NCBI RefSeq assembly: GCF_900110105.1
Contig: NZ_FOCL01000010.1
Span: forward strand, 186,001-250,000
Length of the DNA stretch: 64,000 nt
Direction: 5' to 3'
DNA from: Mucilaginibacter gossypiicola
GTDB lineage: Bacteria > Bacteroidota > Bacteroidia > Sphingobacteriales > Sphingobacteriaceae
Each line of letters opens with the position of its first letter. The first letter of the stretch is position 1. A program made the translations under genes and the position numbers. Positions 25,402 through 33,417 of the stretch are shown piece by piece. Under the pieces are notes generated by a model that saw only the letters and a list, made by a program, of their open reading frames with translations, did not search any database and was not told the DNA's origin.

Positions 25402-26724
25402 TTACGCTTCCTTTATCCCCTCTTCACCCGGTGCATGAATTTCCTGCAGTGACAATGGGATTAACTTTTTAGTTTTCAAATATGTAACTCCAACAATAAG
25501 CATGGTCATACTACCACCAAAAATTACCGATGGAACAGTACCCAGCAGTTGCGCGGCAGTACCCGATTCAAAAGCACCGATTTCGTTTGATGAGCCGATA
25601 AACATCTGGTTAACCGCCGATACCCTGCCACGCATATGATCGGGCGTTAAAAGCTGCATCAGTGTACCGCGGATAATCACACTGATACTATCAAAGGCAC
25701 CTTCGGTAAAAATGAATAGCAGCGACAAATAAAAATTAGTGGATAAACCAAAACATAAAATTGACAAGCCAAAGCCGGTTACGGCAATAAGCAGGTTACG
25801 CCACGGTTTTCCCATTGGCGAAAAACGCGTCATCACCAGCATGGTCAATACCGCACCTAATGATGACATGGCCCTCATGATGCCCAATCCCTCAGCACCT
25901 ACCTTCAATATCTCGTTGGCAAAAACCGGCAGCAAAGCAACCGCACCACCAAAAAATACCGAAAACAGGTCGAGGCTCATGGCGCCTATCATCATCTTAT
26001 TACTAAACACAAAATGGATCCCTTCCGAAAGGCTTTTCCAGATGCTTTCTTTAGGTACATATTGCGCAGGATATTTCCTGAGCATAAAAACCAGTACCAA
26101 TGATACCAGCAGCAAAAACAGGATACAGCCAAAAACCGCGGTAATGCCTGTTAAACCGGGTACTATCTTATCGGCATAACCATAGAGCAAACCACCTGCA
26201 GCCGGGCCTAAAATAGATGCCACCTGCCAGCTGCTGCTGCTCCAGGTACTGCCATTAGGATATAATTCTTTAGGGATACTGTTGGCATAAATGGTAAACG
26301 TAGCCGGGCCATAAAAAGCGCGGGCCACACCATTACAAAATATCATGGAGTACATGATAGGCACTATCCAGGCCGCATCTATAATATTGCTCATGCTTTT
26401 GAGCGTAACGGTAAACATAACCAGCGATGTAAGCAATACGCCGCTAAATATCAGCAAAAGCATTTTTCGCTTTTCAGATTTATCGGCGATATACCCGCCG
26501 TACAAAGCAATACCAATAGCCGGAATAGCCTCGCACAAGCCAATGTAGCCAAGCGCTATTTTACTATGTGTAATGCTGTAAATATAAAAGCCGAGGACTA
26601 CGGCCTGCATGGAATATGCAAAGGTGAAACAAAAACGCATGCCTATGTAAGATCTAAAATCTTTATAACGCAATGCTGCAAAGGAGTCTACTTTCTGGGG
26701 TTTACTATCGCCTTCTTCGGTCAC
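25402..26724 (-). CDS. MFS transporter, EntS/MFS_3 type
   Basis: A 440-residue protein with about 12 membrane spans. The opening 'SFAALRYKDFRSYIGMRFCFTFAYSM' and the loop 'GGYIADKSEKRKMLL' (motif A region) resemble the MFS_3/enterobactin-exporter-like group, which contains siderophore and small-molecule exporters. No siderophore genes are near, so the substrate is open. The stop codon lies next to a repeat-rich gap, and a family A repeat sits beyond its start. Confidence 0.85.
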   Translation of the reverse strand: MTEEGDSKPQKVDSFAALRYKDFRSYIGMRFCFTFAYSMQAVVLGFYIYSITHSKIALGYIGLCEAIPAIGIALYGGYIADKSEKRKMLLLIFSGVLLTSLVMFTVTLKSMSNIIDAAWIVPIMYSMIFCNGVARAFYGPATFTIYANSIPKELYPNGSTWSSSSWQVASILGPAAGGLLYGYADKIVPGLTGITAVFGCILFLLLVSLVLVFMLRKYPAQYVPKESIWKSLSEGIHFVFSNKMMIGAMSLDLFSVFFGGAVALLPVFANEILKVGAEGLGIMRAMSSLGAVLTMLVMTRFSPMGKPWRNLLIAVTGFGLSILCFGLSTNFYLSLLFIFTEGAFDSISVIIRGTLMQLLTPDHMRGRVSAVNQMFIGSSNEIGAFESGTAAQLLGTVPSVIFGGSMTMLIVGVTYLKTKKLIPLSLQEIHAPGEEGIKEA

Positions 26725-26812
26725 GGGTGTAGTTTTTTATGATGTGTCGCAAAGGTAGATATTTTTTTGAACCTTGATTGGTAGGATTAGAGGATGACCA
26801 TGAGATGAAGGC

Positions 26813-26904
26813 TGTCTGAACTCGAATTTGGGGAAATTATAGAATTAACAGAATGCCAATCAAATTCTATAAATTCCTTAATTCGTTTAATTCGAGTTCA
26901 GACA
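26813..26904. repeat. Family A palindromic repeat, copy 3
   Basis: TGTCTGAACTCGAATT at 26813-26828 is the exact complement of 26889-26904. The core carries AGAATTAACAGAATGCC and CAAATTC as in copies 1 and 5. Confidence 0.85.
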
Positions 26905-26948
26905 ATATCATGTTCATCTTCTAATCCTAAAAATCAAGGTTCAGTTGC

Positions 26949-28328
26949 TTACAATCCGTGCTGATCTATCAAATAAATTAACGCCGCCATGCCAGCCGCA
27001 CCAAGCTCAAGCTCGCGTTTGTTTACGTTTTCAAAAACGTCTTTGGCGGTATGGTGCAGATCGAAATAACGTTGTGAATCGGGGCGGAAACCGATCAGCA
27101 CTACGCCAGGCAAAGCTTCTTTCATCGGTTCTATATCGGTACCGGCGCCGCCAATGGTCAACTTGTCAACATCATAAGGTTCCAGTATTGATTTAAAGTT
27201 ATCGTTAACTTTTTTGATAAAATCTTTTGATACATCGGCAAAGCTGAAACCGCGGGGGGTAAAGCCGCCTTCGTCTGTTTCAATGGCTGCAATGTGTTGC
27301 TCTTTATTTTGGGCAGCCAATTCGGCATATTTTGTACCGCCTTTATGGCCGTTCTCTTCATTCATGAAAAGCACTGCTCGTACAGAATTTTTAGGCCTGT
27401 ATCCTATGGTTTTAAAAATCCTCAAAACTTCAACCGACTGCATTACGCCGGTGCCATCGTCATGTGCGCCTTCGGCCAAATCCCATGAGTCCAGGTGCCC
27501 ACCAACTGTAATAAACTTATTAGGATTCTCCGAGCCTGTTATCTCGCCAATAACGTTGTATGATTTTACATCGGGCAGGAGTTCGCAATTTTGTTTAAAG
27601 TAGAATTTGGCAGCCGGGAATTTCCTCAATTTAAGCATAGCGCTCAACTTATTGGCAGCTTTTGTAGATATCGCGGCGGCAGGTATGATTTTGCTGGCCG
27701 AAGTTGCAAGCGTAGCACCGGTATGCGGATAATCGTCAATAATTTCGGTAAGAGAGCGTACTATTGCACCTACAGCGCCAAGTTTAGCAGCAACAGCAGG
27801 ACCCATAAAACGCTGGTCGCCTGCATTACCATAAGCAGCACCCGTTTCAATAAAACGGGGGTCAAAGGCGCGATTAAAGAACACTATCTTTCCTTTTACC
27901 ACATTTTCGCCGAGGCCTTCAAGTTCCTTGATGCTTTTAACCTCTATAACATTAGCAGTAATACCCGATTTTGGTGTAGCTATACTCATACCCAAGGCAA
28001 CAATCGGCACCGGAATACGGGTTTTGCCATCAATAATAGCCGCTTCTTCTTTTGCTCCGCGAACCCAATGCGGCACCATCACTTCCTGCAAATAAACCTT
28101 ATCAAAGCCATAGCCGTCCATCAATTTTTTGCTCCAGTCAACAGCTTTTTGCGCATTAGCCGAACCGCTGATCCGCTGGCCTATATTTTTACACAGGTAA
28201 TGCAGGTTATCATAACACTGGCCGTTTACCAATGCTTCGTCATACATTTTGCGAATAGTCAGAGAGTCTTGTGCTTTTACCTGCGAGCACAGTAACACGG
28301 CAGAAAATAAGAGGGTAAATTTCTTCAT
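26949..28328 (-). CDS. M28-family zinc aminopeptidase, exported
   Basis: A 459-residue protein with signal peptide 'LLFSAVLLCSQVKAQ'. A PA-like inserted domain precedes the peptidase core. Metal ligands are visible in 'VGGHLDSWDLAEGAHDDGTG' (His and bridging Asp), 'FMNEENGHKGG' (catalytic Glu and ligand Glu), 'AIETDEGG' (Asp) and 'DLHHTAKDV' (His). This set matches M28 enzymes of the carboxypeptidase Q type, which take amino acids or dipeptides from peptide ends in the periplasm. It stands as a single gene. Confidence 0.9.
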   Translation of the reverse strand: MKKFTLLFSAVLLCSQVKAQDSLTIRKMYDEALVNGQCYDNLHYLCKNIGQRISGSANAQKAVDWSKKLMDGYGFDKVYLQEVMVPHWVRGAKEEAAIIDGKTRIPVPIVALGMSIATPKSGITANVIEVKSIKELEGLGENVVKGKIVFFNRAFDPRFIETGAAYGNAGDQRFMGPAVAAKLGAVGAIVRSLTEIIDDYPHTGATLATSASKIIPAAAISTKAANKLSAMLKLRKFPAAKFYFKQNCELLPDVKSYNVIGEITGSENPNKFITVGGHLDSWDLAEGAHDDGTGVMQSVEVLRIFKTIGYRPKNSVRAVLFMNEENGHKGGTKYAELAAQNKEQHIAAIETDEGGFTPRGFSFADVSKDFIKKVNDNFKSILEPYDVDKLTIGGAGTDIEPMKEALPGVVLIGFRPDSQRYFDLHHTAKDVFENVNKRELELGAAGMAALIYLIDQHGL

Positions 28329-28564
28329 ATATAAACAGTAAGATCAGTTTCAACAAATGTACTATTTGAGGGGCAAAGGCAGAAAGATGAAGTGCGTATA
28401 ATTGAGAAAGGCGAGGGCATAAATAGCGTTTTATTAATATTTATCATCCTGAACGGGTAAAACCCTGCTGTTACTTAAAACAAAAAACATTCCGGGCGTA
28501 GGCTTGTCACCCTGAGTGTTTAAATCCGAACTCTGAAGGTGAAATGACACCTATTAAAGGGGGC

Positions 28565-28636
28565 TGTCACCCTGAGCTTGTCGAAGGGTCGCGCGCAGAG
28601 GCCCCACCCGCTATGCTTCGACAGGCTCAGCATGAC
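28565..28636. repeat. Family B palindromic repeat, copy 2
   Basis: TGTCACCCTGAGCTTGTCGA and CTTCGACAGGCTCAGCATGA are the arms; the loop contains GTCGCGCGCAGAGGCCCC. It is followed after 14 bp by copy 3. Confidence 0.85.
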
Positions 28637-28650
28637 CCATTTTTAATCAT

Positions 28651-28722
28651 GTCATGGGTAGCTTGTCGAAGGGTCGCGCGCAAAGGCCCTGCCCACCATG
28701 CTTCGAGGGCCTCAGCATGACA
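28651..28722. repeat. Family B palindromic repeat, copy 3
   Basis: The arms are GTCATGGGTAGCTTGTCGAA and CTTCGAGGGCCTCAGCATGA, with compensating changes that partly keep the pairing. The loop GTCGCGCGCAAAGGCCC matches the other copies. It ends 15 bp from the recG stop and may protect or end that transcript. Confidence 0.8.
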
Positions 28723-28736
28723 CCCTACTATGATCC

Positions 28737-30836
28737 TTACGATATCTTATCCCAGCTTAACCCGGCATTCTTTACTTCAAAGGCATGATGCAAAATCTGG
28801 TTTTCGGGATGAGCCAGTTGCGGGTCTTTTTCAAAGATGGTTTCAACGCATTTACGTACCTTAAAAAGCAGCTCCTGGTCGGTAGCCAGGTTAGCCAGCT
28901 TCAGATCAATCACACCGCTTTGTTGGGTGCCTTCAATATTGCCGGGGCCCCGCAATTGCAGATCGATCTCTGAAATTTCAAAACCGTTGTTGGTTTTCAC
29001 CATGGTATCCAGGCGTATCTTGCCGTCGTTGCTTAGCTTATGGCTGCTCATTAAAATACAATAGGATTGCTCGGCGCCGCGCCCCACCCTACCCCTTAAT
29101 TGATGCAGTTGCGACAGGCCAAAACGTTCCGCATTCTCAATGATCATCACCGAGGCATTGGGCACATTCACACCTACTTCTATCACAGTAGTAGCTACCA
29201 TGATCTGTGTTTCGTGCTTGATGAAGCGCTGCATTTCAAAATCCTTGTCGGCAGGTTTCATTTTACCATGCACAATACTTAACTGATATTGAGGTTTTGG
29301 GAACTCGCGCGACATAGCTTCAATACCATCCTCAAGGTTTTTAAGGTCGAGTTTTTCACTTTCCTGTATCAGCGGATATACCACGTATACTTGCCTCCCC
29401 AACGCTATCTCTTGTTTCATAAAACCGAACATTCGCAAACGCTGGTTTTCATAAAAGTGAACAGTTTTAATAGGTTTACGTCCGGCCGGCAACTGGTCAA
29501 TTACAGACACATCCAGGTCGCCATACAGTGTCATGGCCAGCGTACGGGGTATTGGAGTAGCCGTCATTACCAGGATATGCGGAGGGATAATATTTTTACG
29601 CCATAGTTTTGAACGTTGTTCAACACCAAAACGGTGTTGCTCATCAATCACCACAAAACCCAGGTTTTTAAACTGCACCTTATCCTCAATAAGCGCATGC
29701 GTGCCTACCAGTATTTTCAGATCGCCATCTTCAAGTTTCTGGTGTAAAACCTTGCGTTCCTTTTGTTTGGTTGAACCGGTTAATAAAGCTACCTCAATAA
29801 AATCATCGCCCACCAGGCCTTTAATGGTTTGATAATGCTGAGTGGCCAAAATCTCGGTAGGCGCCATAATACAGGTTTGAAAACCGTTATCAATAGCTAT
29901 CAGCATGCTCATAAGCGCTACTACTGTTTTACCGCTGCCCACGTCACCCTGCAACAGGCGGTTCATTTGTATGCCGCGCTGGGTATCCTGCCGAATCTCC
30001 TTTAATACCCGCTTCTGCGGATCGGTAAGTGTAAAAGGCAGCTTGTTATGATAAAACTCATTGAAATAATGCCCCACCTTATCAAACACATTACCCTTAA
30101 ACTTTTGCGTATGCAGCAGCTTATTTTTAAGCAACTTAAGCTGAAGAAAAAACAATTCTTCAAACTTCAGGCGGATCAATGCTTCGTTAAGCAACGTAGC
30201 ATCGCCCGGAAAATGAATATTGCGGTAAGCATCTGCCCGGTTAAGCAGCTTAAACTGATTGATGATATATAAAGGCAGATTTTCGCGAATGTCCTTAGCG
30301 TGCAAATCAAGCAGCACCGCCGTAAGCTTTTGGATCCCTTTAGTGTCCAGCGAAAATTGCTTGAGCTTTTCTGTAGAGTTGTAAACAGGTTGTAAGGAAA
30401 GGTTGCCTTGCTTTTGTGCGCCGGGTACGTACAACTCCATTTCGGGATGCGCCATCTGCGGCATCATGTTAAAAAAGCCGGGCTTTCCAAACAATATATA
30501 AACCTTACCGGGGATAATGGTTTTCTCTATCCAGTTAATGCCCTTAAACCACACCAGTTCAATAATACCAGTATCATCTTTTGCTTTTACCACCAGGCGG
30601 CGGCTTTGCTTTTCGCCAACAACTTCTTTATTTATAATGCGCGCCAGCACCTGTACATAAGGTAGTTCTTCACGTATTTCCCTTACCTTGTAAAAACGGG
30701 TACGGTCAATATACCTGAACGGAAAATGGCGCAGCAGATCTTCAAAAGTGTGCAACTCAAGTTCCTTTTTCAAAACCTCGGCCCTCGACTGGCCTACACC
30801 TTTTAAATATACAAGTGGCGTCTGAAAAGGATTCAT
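28737..30836 (-). CDS. recG: ATP-dependent DNA helicase RecG
   Basis: A 699-residue SF2 helicase that reverses stalled forks and remodels branched DNA. The N-terminal wedge/OB domain spans about residues 1-240 ('PYVQVLARIINKEVVGEKQSR'). Helicase motifs follow: I 'LLQGDVGSGKTVVAL', II 'FVVIDEQHRFG' (DEQH), III 'VMTATPIPRTL' and VI 'QLRGRVGRG'. Length and order are as usual. It appears to be transcribed alone, with family B repeats downstream and family A remnants upstream. Confidence 0.95.
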   Translation of the reverse strand: MNPFQTPLVYLKGVGQSRAEVLKKELELHTFEDLLRHFPFRYIDRTRFYKVREIREELPYVQVLARIINKEVVGEKQSRRLVVKAKDDTGIIELVWFKGINWIEKTIIPGKVYILFGKPGFFNMMPQMAHPEMELYVPGAQKQGNLSLQPVYNSTEKLKQFSLDTKGIQKLTAVLLDLHAKDIRENLPLYIINQFKLLNRADAYRNIHFPGDATLLNEALIRLKFEELFFLQLKLLKNKLLHTQKFKGNVFDKVGHYFNEFYHNKLPFTLTDPQKRVLKEIRQDTQRGIQMNRLLQGDVGSGKTVVALMSMLIAIDNGFQTCIMAPTEILATQHYQTIKGLVGDDFIEVALLTGSTKQKERKVLHQKLEDGDLKILVGTHALIEDKVQFKNLGFVVIDEQHRFGVEQRSKLWRKNIIPPHILVMTATPIPRTLAMTLYGDLDVSVIDQLPAGRKPIKTVHFYENQRLRMFGFMKQEIALGRQVYVVYPLIQESEKLDLKNLEDGIEAMSREFPKPQYQLSIVHGKMKPADKDFEMQRFIKHETQIMVATTVIEVGVNVPNASVMIIENAERFGLSQLHQLRGRVGRGAEQSYCILMSSHKLSNDGKIRLDTMVKTNNGFEISEIDLQLRGPGNIEGTQQSGVIDLKLANLATDQELLFKVRKCVETIFEKDPQLAHPENQILHHAFEVKNAGLSWDKIS

Positions 30837-30846
30837 TGATTAAGAG

Positions 30847-30980
30847 TTGTCTGAATCAGAATTTACAGAATTTGAGGATTTACAGAATAATGTCTGAACT
30901 CGAATTAAACGAATTATAGGAATTTATGTAACTTGCTTAGCACTTTGCTGATTCTTAAATTCTAAAAATCGGGTTCATGT
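30847..30980. repeat. Degenerate family A repeat, copy 4
   Basis: TTGTCTGAATCAGAATTTAC at about 30847 is followed at 30891 by TGTCTGAACTCGAATT, and a poor right arm runs to about 30980. It looks like two left arms, perhaps from recombination between copies. Confidence 0.55.
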
Positions 30981-31033
30981 AAAAAAATTCATCGGGAAAC
31001 TACCAACTGCCACTCTAAACTACCAACTTAATT

Positions 31034-31117
31034 GGGGCGTTGCCTTTGGCCGGGCTATCCACTCATACGCCTGCAGGCCTTAGGCTCAGGCCGGTATCCA
31101 CTACTATTCCTAACGCA
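31034..31117 (+). repeat. Family D repeat, copy 2 (about 84 bp)
   Basis: It starts GGGCGTTGCCTTTGGCC, contains AGGCCGGTATCCACTACTAT and ends CCTAACGCA. It aligns with the minus strand of 8196-8279 end to end. Confidence 0.7.
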
Positions 31118-31213
31118 TTTGTCTGAATCAGAATTTATTGAATTAAGAAATTAACAGAACGCTAAGCAAATTCAATAAATTCTTTAATTCAATAAATTCG
31201 AGTTCAGACAAAA
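31118..31213. repeat. Family A palindromic repeat, copy 5
   Basis: TTTGTCTGAATCAGAATTTA on the left pairs, with three mismatches, with the complement of AAATTCGAGTTCAGACAAA on the right. The core AAATTAACAGAACGCT and CAAATTC match copies 1 and 3. Confidence 0.8.
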
Positions 31214-31261
31214 ATTGTCATAAAATTCGAAATCGAAAATCCGAATTCCAAAATCAAAATA

Positions 31262-31639
31262 TTATTTAACCGCGATAACCGAAATCTCCACATTTACCCC
31301 TTTAGGTAAAGCAGACACCTGGATAGTTTCACGGGCCGGAAAATCGGCAGTAAAATAGGTGCCGTATACTTCATTAACCTGTACAAAGTTTTGCAGATCG
31401 GTTAAGAAGATACTTGTTTTTACTATGTTATCGAAACCTAAACCGGCTTCGGTTAAAATAGCTTTGATGTTTTCCATTACCTGTGTAGCCTCAGCTTTGA
31501 TGTCGCTGCTAATAAGTTCGCCACTTAGCGGATCAATAGGGATCTGACCCGATACAAATAAAAAACCACCGGCTAAAGTAGCCTGGCTATATGGCCCTAT
31601 TGGGGCAGGTGCATTGTTGGTATTGATGATTGTTTTCAT
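31262..31639 (-). CDS. ridA: RidA-family enamine/imine deaminase
   Basis: A 125-residue YjgF/YER057c/UK114 protein, a soluble trimer that hydrolyses reactive 2-aminoacrylate-type intermediates from pyridoxal enzymes. Typical segments are 'APAPIGPYSQATLAGGFLFVSGQIP' and 'PARETIQVSALPKGVNVEISVIAV', with the conserved Arg that binds the carboxylate. Its ATG overlaps the TGA of a small membrane-protein gene, so the two are translationally coupled. Confidence 0.92.
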   Translation of the reverse strand: MKTIINTNNAPAPIGPYSQATLAGGFLFVSGQIPIDPLSGELISSDIKAEATQVMENIKAILTEAGLGFDNIVKTSIFLTDLQNFVQVNEVYGTYFTADFPARETIQVSALPKGVNVEISVIAVK

Positions 31640-31779
31640 TTTTTAAGTATAAATACCTGTACCAGTTTCCAGATGATCCCGGCCAGGAACATAATAATAG
31701 CCAGTGCATTTATAAAATGCATCACCCTCAAATTGAAATTATCGGGGCGGTTCGGATCTTTTTTCCTGAAGAAATACAT
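31636..31779 (-). CDS. Small single-span membrane protein (47 aa)
   Basis: From ATG 31779 the minus strand reads 47 residues, starting 'MYFFRKKDPNRPDNFNLRVM' and followed by one hydrophobic segment ('INALAIIMFLAGIIWKLVQV') and 'FILKK'. Its TGA overlaps the ridA start as ATGA. The basic, Asn/Arg-rich N-terminus plus one span resembles a small Bacteroidota-specific family of unknown function (possibly DUF6728, from memory). A -7-like TAAGTTTG at 31791-31784 lies so close that the mRNA may be nearly leaderless. Confidence 0.65.
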   Translation of the reverse strand: MYFFRKKDPNRPDNFNLRVMHFINALAIIMFLAGIIWKLVQVFILKK

Positions 31780-31867
31780 TACACAAACTTACATAAAATT
31801 TTGTCGCCGTAAACCCGTACCTATTATATAAGGTGTAAGTATCAGGCACAAAACCTTATAAAACAAA

Positions 31868-31894
31868 GAAGGCTCCGGGTTATCCGGAGCCTTC
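31868..31894 (-). terminator. Terminator of the OmpA-family gene
   Basis: An 11-bp perfect stem GAAGGCTCCGG/CCGGAGCCTTC with loop GTTAT, followed on the minus strand by TTTGTTTTAT, 23 bp past the stop of the OmpA-like gene. Confidence 0.85.
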
Positions 31895-31916
31895 GCAAAT
31901 AATATTTAATCAGATA

Positions 31917-33269
31917 TTATTTCTTTTTGAATTGAACACGACGGTTAAGTACGCGACCTTCTTCAGTTGAGTTGTCAGCAATTGGGTTAGTTTCACCGTA
32001 ACCTTTTACTTTCACTTTCTTAGCATCAACACCAGAGTTAACTAAGTAAGTTTTTACTGAGTTAGCACGGTCTTTAGATAATGACAAGTTGTGAGCAGCA
32101 GTACCTTCAGATGAAGCGAAACCGTCAACTTCAACAGCTGAACCAGATGAACGTAAGTCAGCAGAAGTAGCATCTAACACTGGGTAAGATGAAGTACGCA
32201 ATACTGAGCTATCAAATTCAAACTGGATGTTTGAGTAAGCAGCAGCTGGAGTTGGAGCAACAGTATCTTTAGGGAATACGATAACGCAACCAGAACCATC
32301 AACTACGCTACCTGCAGCAGTACCTGGGCATTTGTCAAACTGATCAGCAACACCGTCACCGTCAGAATCTTTTTTCAGGTCATTAACAGCAGTTTCAACG
32401 TTAGCAACACGGCCTTTTAAAGCTTCAACTTCCTGACGTAAAGCTGCATCATACAGTTCGTCATACATCATAGCTACCGGGTTAACCCACTCTAATACTG
32501 GTTTTGATTTTGAACCTAAAGTAAAGGCTAAACCAGCATAAGCATATGAGTAGTGATCTTTAGTTGGGTAAGATTTGTTGTAACCGTCAAAGTTATCAGC
32601 ATCAACATAAGTTTGAGTATAACCCAAATCTAATGCTACTGCATCGCTTAAACGGAACTTAACACCAGCACCTACAGGAACAACAAACTCTTTTACGTAG
32701 TGGCTGCCATCAGATGTTGGGTTTTTGAAATGAAATTCATCAGCACCTACCCTGGTTACTTTTGGATCATAAAAAGCCATACCAGCACCACCTTTTAAGT
32801 AAAAGTTAACTGCATTTTTACGACGGATGAAATCGATAGTAGCAACGTTAACCACAGCGCTCATGCTTGCTTGCCAAAAACGAGTATCATATGATACATA
32901 ATCGCCTGTTGCAGTAGGTGCAGGATCATTTTTACCTTTAACTTTACCACCTGTAACATCTAATTGTAAAGCAAAAGAATGTGCTAACTGCTCTTTTAAA
33001 TAGATACCGTAGCCATAGCTAACAGAATGAGAGTTAAAGTCGTTGTTACGGCCACCGGTAGCAATTACTGGTGAAGTAACACCACCATTGATACCAATGC
33101 TAAATTTCCTGTACTGGCCTAAACCACCAAATACCTTAGCGGTTTGGGTTTCAGATGACGTTGTAGTTGCCGTTGTTTTGGTTGAATCGGTCTGCGCTTG
33201 AGACAAACCAGCAACCATCAAAGAAGCAAATGACAATGCGACTGTTTTCTTTAATGTAGAATAATTCAT
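31917..33269 (-). CDS. OmpA-family outer-membrane protein
   Basis: A 450-residue protein with signal peptide 'TVALSFASLMVAGLSQAQ'. An N-terminal 8-strand-like beta-barrel region spans about residues 45-260, then comes a short coiled coil ('LRQEVEALKGRVANVETAVNDLKK'), a calcium-binding TSP3-like linker ('DSDGDGVADQFDKCPG') and a C-terminal OmpA peptidoglycan-binding domain ('VEVDGFASSEGTAAHNLSLSKDRANSV', 'NRRVQFKKK'). It would tie the outer membrane to the cell wall. Codon use is strongly biased, as expected for an abundant protein. Confidence 0.93.
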   Translation of the reverse strand: MNYSTLKKTVALSFASLMVAGLSQAQTDSTKTTATTTSSETQTAKVFGGLGQYRKFSIGINGGVTSPVIATGGRNNDFNSHSVSYGYGIYLKEQLAHSFALQLDVTGGKVKGKNDPAPTATGDYVSYDTRFWQASMSAVVNVATIDFIRRKNAVNFYLKGGAGMAFYDPKVTRVGADEFHFKNPTSDGSHYVKEFVVPVGAGVKFRLSDAVALDLGYTQTYVDADNFDGYNKSYPTKDHYSYAYAGLAFTLGSKSKPVLEWVNPVAMMYDELYDAALRQEVEALKGRVANVETAVNDLKKDSDGDGVADQFDKCPGTAAGSVVDGSGCVIVFPKDTVAPTPAAAYSNIQFEFDSSVLRTSSYPVLDATSADLRSSGSAVEVDGFASSEGTAAHNLSLSKDRANSVKTYLVNSGVDAKKVKVKGYGETNPIADNSTEEGRVLNRRVQFKKK

Positions 33270-33417
33270 AGTTTTTAAGATTAAACGATTTTAATTGTGA
33301 TTTTTTTCAAATTTAGTAATTATGTTTGAATCCATGACCAAACATTGTTCCAAAAATTGTAATAGTTACACAAATAACTAAAAAAAAATGATTTTATAAA
33401 ATAATCACCCGATAAAT

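Larger units (their letters stand above)
28329..28736. other. 408-bp gene-free region with family B repeats
   Basis: The left half (28329-28504) is A+T-rich and shows nothing that I can name. A degenerate unit (28505-28552, TGTCACCCTGAG...GGTGAAATGACA) and two full family B palindromes fill the rest up to the recG stop. Confidence 0.6.
30837..31261. other. 425-bp gene-free region made of repeats A, D and A
   Basis: Degenerate family A sequence (30847-30980) is followed by about 50 bp without recognisable content, a family D unit (31034-31117) and, directly abutting it, a full family A palindrome (31118-31213). No gene fits. The last 50 bp before ridA read like fragments of the same A+T-rich repeat upstream of murB. 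Confidence 0.6.

Noticed and set aside
24811..28722. CRISPR array
   Set aside because: The repeats are few, palindromic, unevenly spaced and without unique spacers of constant length, and there are no cas genes.
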